NCBI GenBank assembly: GCA_005240025.1
Contig: SBBK01000084.1
Location: forward strand, 1-7,018
Source of the DNA: an archaeon
Lineage (GTDB): Archaea > Thermoproteota > Nitrososphaeria > Nitrososphaerales > Nitrosopumilaceae
DNA length: 7,018 bases
Direction of reading: 5' to 3'
The translations under genes and the position numbers were made by a program. Of this stretch, positions 6,006 through 7,018 are shown in pieces (position 1 is the first letter of the stretch; every line of letters begins with the position of its first letter). The notes beneath the pieces were generated by a model. It had not been told where the DNA came from. It worked only from the letters and a program-made list of their open reading frames with translations, and made no database searches.

Positions 6006-7018
6006 TCAGGATGGCTTCCAGTCTTTTGGCATCGAACCGCGATTTGATTTTGGTTGTTCCTGTGTTTCTGGTGCCTTGTATCCTGCAGGCAGTGAGCCTT
6101 TAGTCTGTTCGTAGACGCTCTGGTGTTGCCTGTAGCTCTGATCGTCGCTTGCAAGCTCGGCCTCACCTCTTGTTGTGTGATAACCGCCAGAAGCCTCACT
6201 TGTGCTTGTAGCCCTAAGATATTTTGGATCAATTCCCGTTTGCACATATTCGGATTCTCTCTTGGCTTTTTTGCCTGACCAGAAAAAGAATCCGCCTGCA
6301 CCTGCTGCTGCCATTCCTGCCATGCCGTAAATGATAAAGACCGGGAAACTGCCAGTCGATGTTTGTGCTGCACCGACTGGGGCCGAGGGAGAAATTCCAA
6401 CTACCTCCTGACCCTGCAACAGATCTGGTGAACCATAGCCCACAAAGAAGATGTTCGCAGAATCGCCAGATTGGACAGTTCTTACATGATAGTTTTTATC
6501 TGCTGTAAAGCTTGCTTCAACTTCTTTTTCTCGGACTAGGCCTTCTCTGAAACTTGATTCGCCCATTGTAAACGATGATACCACCACATTATCTCCAGTA
6601 AACCCATACTTTTTTGTCTCGGCCGCAATGCCGGTTGGGTCAAACAAAAAGTGCCAGTTCGTCAAAGGCTGCGCGCCAATTCCAGATGCGTCAATCAGAC
6701 TCATCGTCAGGATACCCTCAGCATCCCCTGTTATTTTTGAAGCCACATCGGGAAAGTTTGCTTTGAAAAATGATATTGGGTGATTTATCTCTACGTCACC
6801 TTGCTCGCTTGGGATTGTTATTGGCGAGTCGATTTTGATTCCACGCCACGTGACATCAAAGAGTGCCGGTGAGCCCTCGGTGTATTCTCTTATTAGAAAC
6901 CCATCAAGTGTCGGCACCACGATGAGTCGAAAGTCAACAGAAACATGTTCGGCGCGTCCGACCAAGGTTGCATCGTATTCAACTTTGACATCAGATACAC
7001 GCACGATGCTGTTGGTAG
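6006..7018 (-). CDS. Membrane-anchored surface protein of unknown function, 5' end outside window
   Basis: Not recognised as a named family. The frame is open from the right edge; GTG 7004 (residue 1 here) is probably an internal valine because coding sequence reads on as TNSIVRVSDV with no stop. Residues 1-215 are rich in beta-forming and polar residues and look extracellular (for example VEYDATLVGRAEHVSVDFRL, 8-27). Residues 219-242 (GSFPVFIIYGMAGMAAAGAG and on) form a single membrane helix followed by basic GKKAKR, so the tail is predicted to be cytoplasmic. The 85-residue tail is polar and low in complexity and ends with two copies of a GS(L/M)P..(Y/W)K motif. A signal peptide is expected upstream of the window. 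The architecture fits a type I membrane protein such as a sensor, adhesin or envelope stabiliser. The gene is convergent with the CPBP protease with a 13-bp gap. Confidence 0.8.
   Translation of the reverse strand, partial: TNSIVRVSDVKVEYDATLVGRAEHVSVDFRLIVVPTLDGFLIREYTEGSPALFDVTWRGIKIDSPITIPSEQGDVEINHPISFFKANFPDVASKITGDAEGILTMSLIDASGIGAQPLTNWHFLFDPTGIAAETKKYGFTGDNVVVSSFTMGESSFREGLVREKEVEASFTADKNYHVRTVQSGDSANIFFVGYGSPDLLQGQEVVGISPSAPVGAAQTSTGSFPVFIIYGMAGMAAAGAGGFFFWSGKKAKRESEYVQTGIDPKYLRATSTSEASGGYHTTRGEAELASDDQSYRQHQSVYEQTKGSLPAGYKAPETQEQPKSNRGSMPKDWKPS

Noticed and set aside
5915..6400. 161-codon minus-strand frame rich in Gln, His and Arg
   Set aside because: It overlaps the C-terminal half of the surface-protein gene in another frame on the same strand and its composition is that of an out-of-frame reading of a Ser/Gly/Gln-rich tail.

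Overview
The window looks like chromosomal DNA from an ammonia-oxidiser-type archaeon (Nitrososphaeria, formerly Thaumarchaeota). The reasons are: an archaeal/eukaryal information-processing gene (aIF1/SUI1), an archaeal Sec61-beta subunit, a DUF2070 membrane protein, a p27/SSSCA1-type zinc-ribbon protein, frequent ATA isoleucine codons, and AT-rich TATA-like boxes about 26-28 bp upstream of start codons, as expected for leaderless archaeal transcripts. The lineage is inferred from gene content and style, not from a marker phylogeny. Eight protein genes fill almost the whole window. No RNA gene, IS element, CRISPR array or integrase is visible.

Layout. (1) 1-1544, minus: the first 514 codons of a secreted family-5 (peptide/nickel type) ABC-transporter substrate-binding protein, running off the left edge. 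Its two sequence blocks appear in circularly permuted order. (2) 1623-2297, plus: a 224-aa PD-(D/E)XK nuclease-like protein, divergent from gene 1 across a 78-bp double promoter. (3) 2275-4017, minus: the 580-aa DUF2070 membrane protein, overlapping gene 2 tail to tail by 23 bp. (4) 4026-4196, minus: Sec61-beta, 8 bp upstream of DUF2070 and probably in one operon with it behind a clear TATA box. (5) 4302-4628, minus: a small zinc-ribbon plus coiled-coil protein. (6) 4720-5028, plus: translation initiation factor aIF1. (7) 5030-5992, plus: a CPBP-family intramembrane protease directly after aIF1, probably cotranscribed. (8) 6006-7018, minus: a large extracellular domain with one C-terminal membrane anchor and a polar tail, running off the right edge.

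How they fit together. Membrane and envelope functions dominate: solute capture, the secretion channel, two polytopic membrane proteins and one anchored surface protein. They are interleaved with a translation factor and a small zinc protein. This is a compact core-genome neighbourhood rather than a mobile island. The points most worth following up are the permuted substrate-binding protein, a His/Asp cluster in DUF2070 that suggests a metal-dependent enzyme, the stand-alone nuclease, and a duplicated short motif at the cytoplasmic end of the last protein. I found no convincing evidence for a new multi-gene defence or mobile system.
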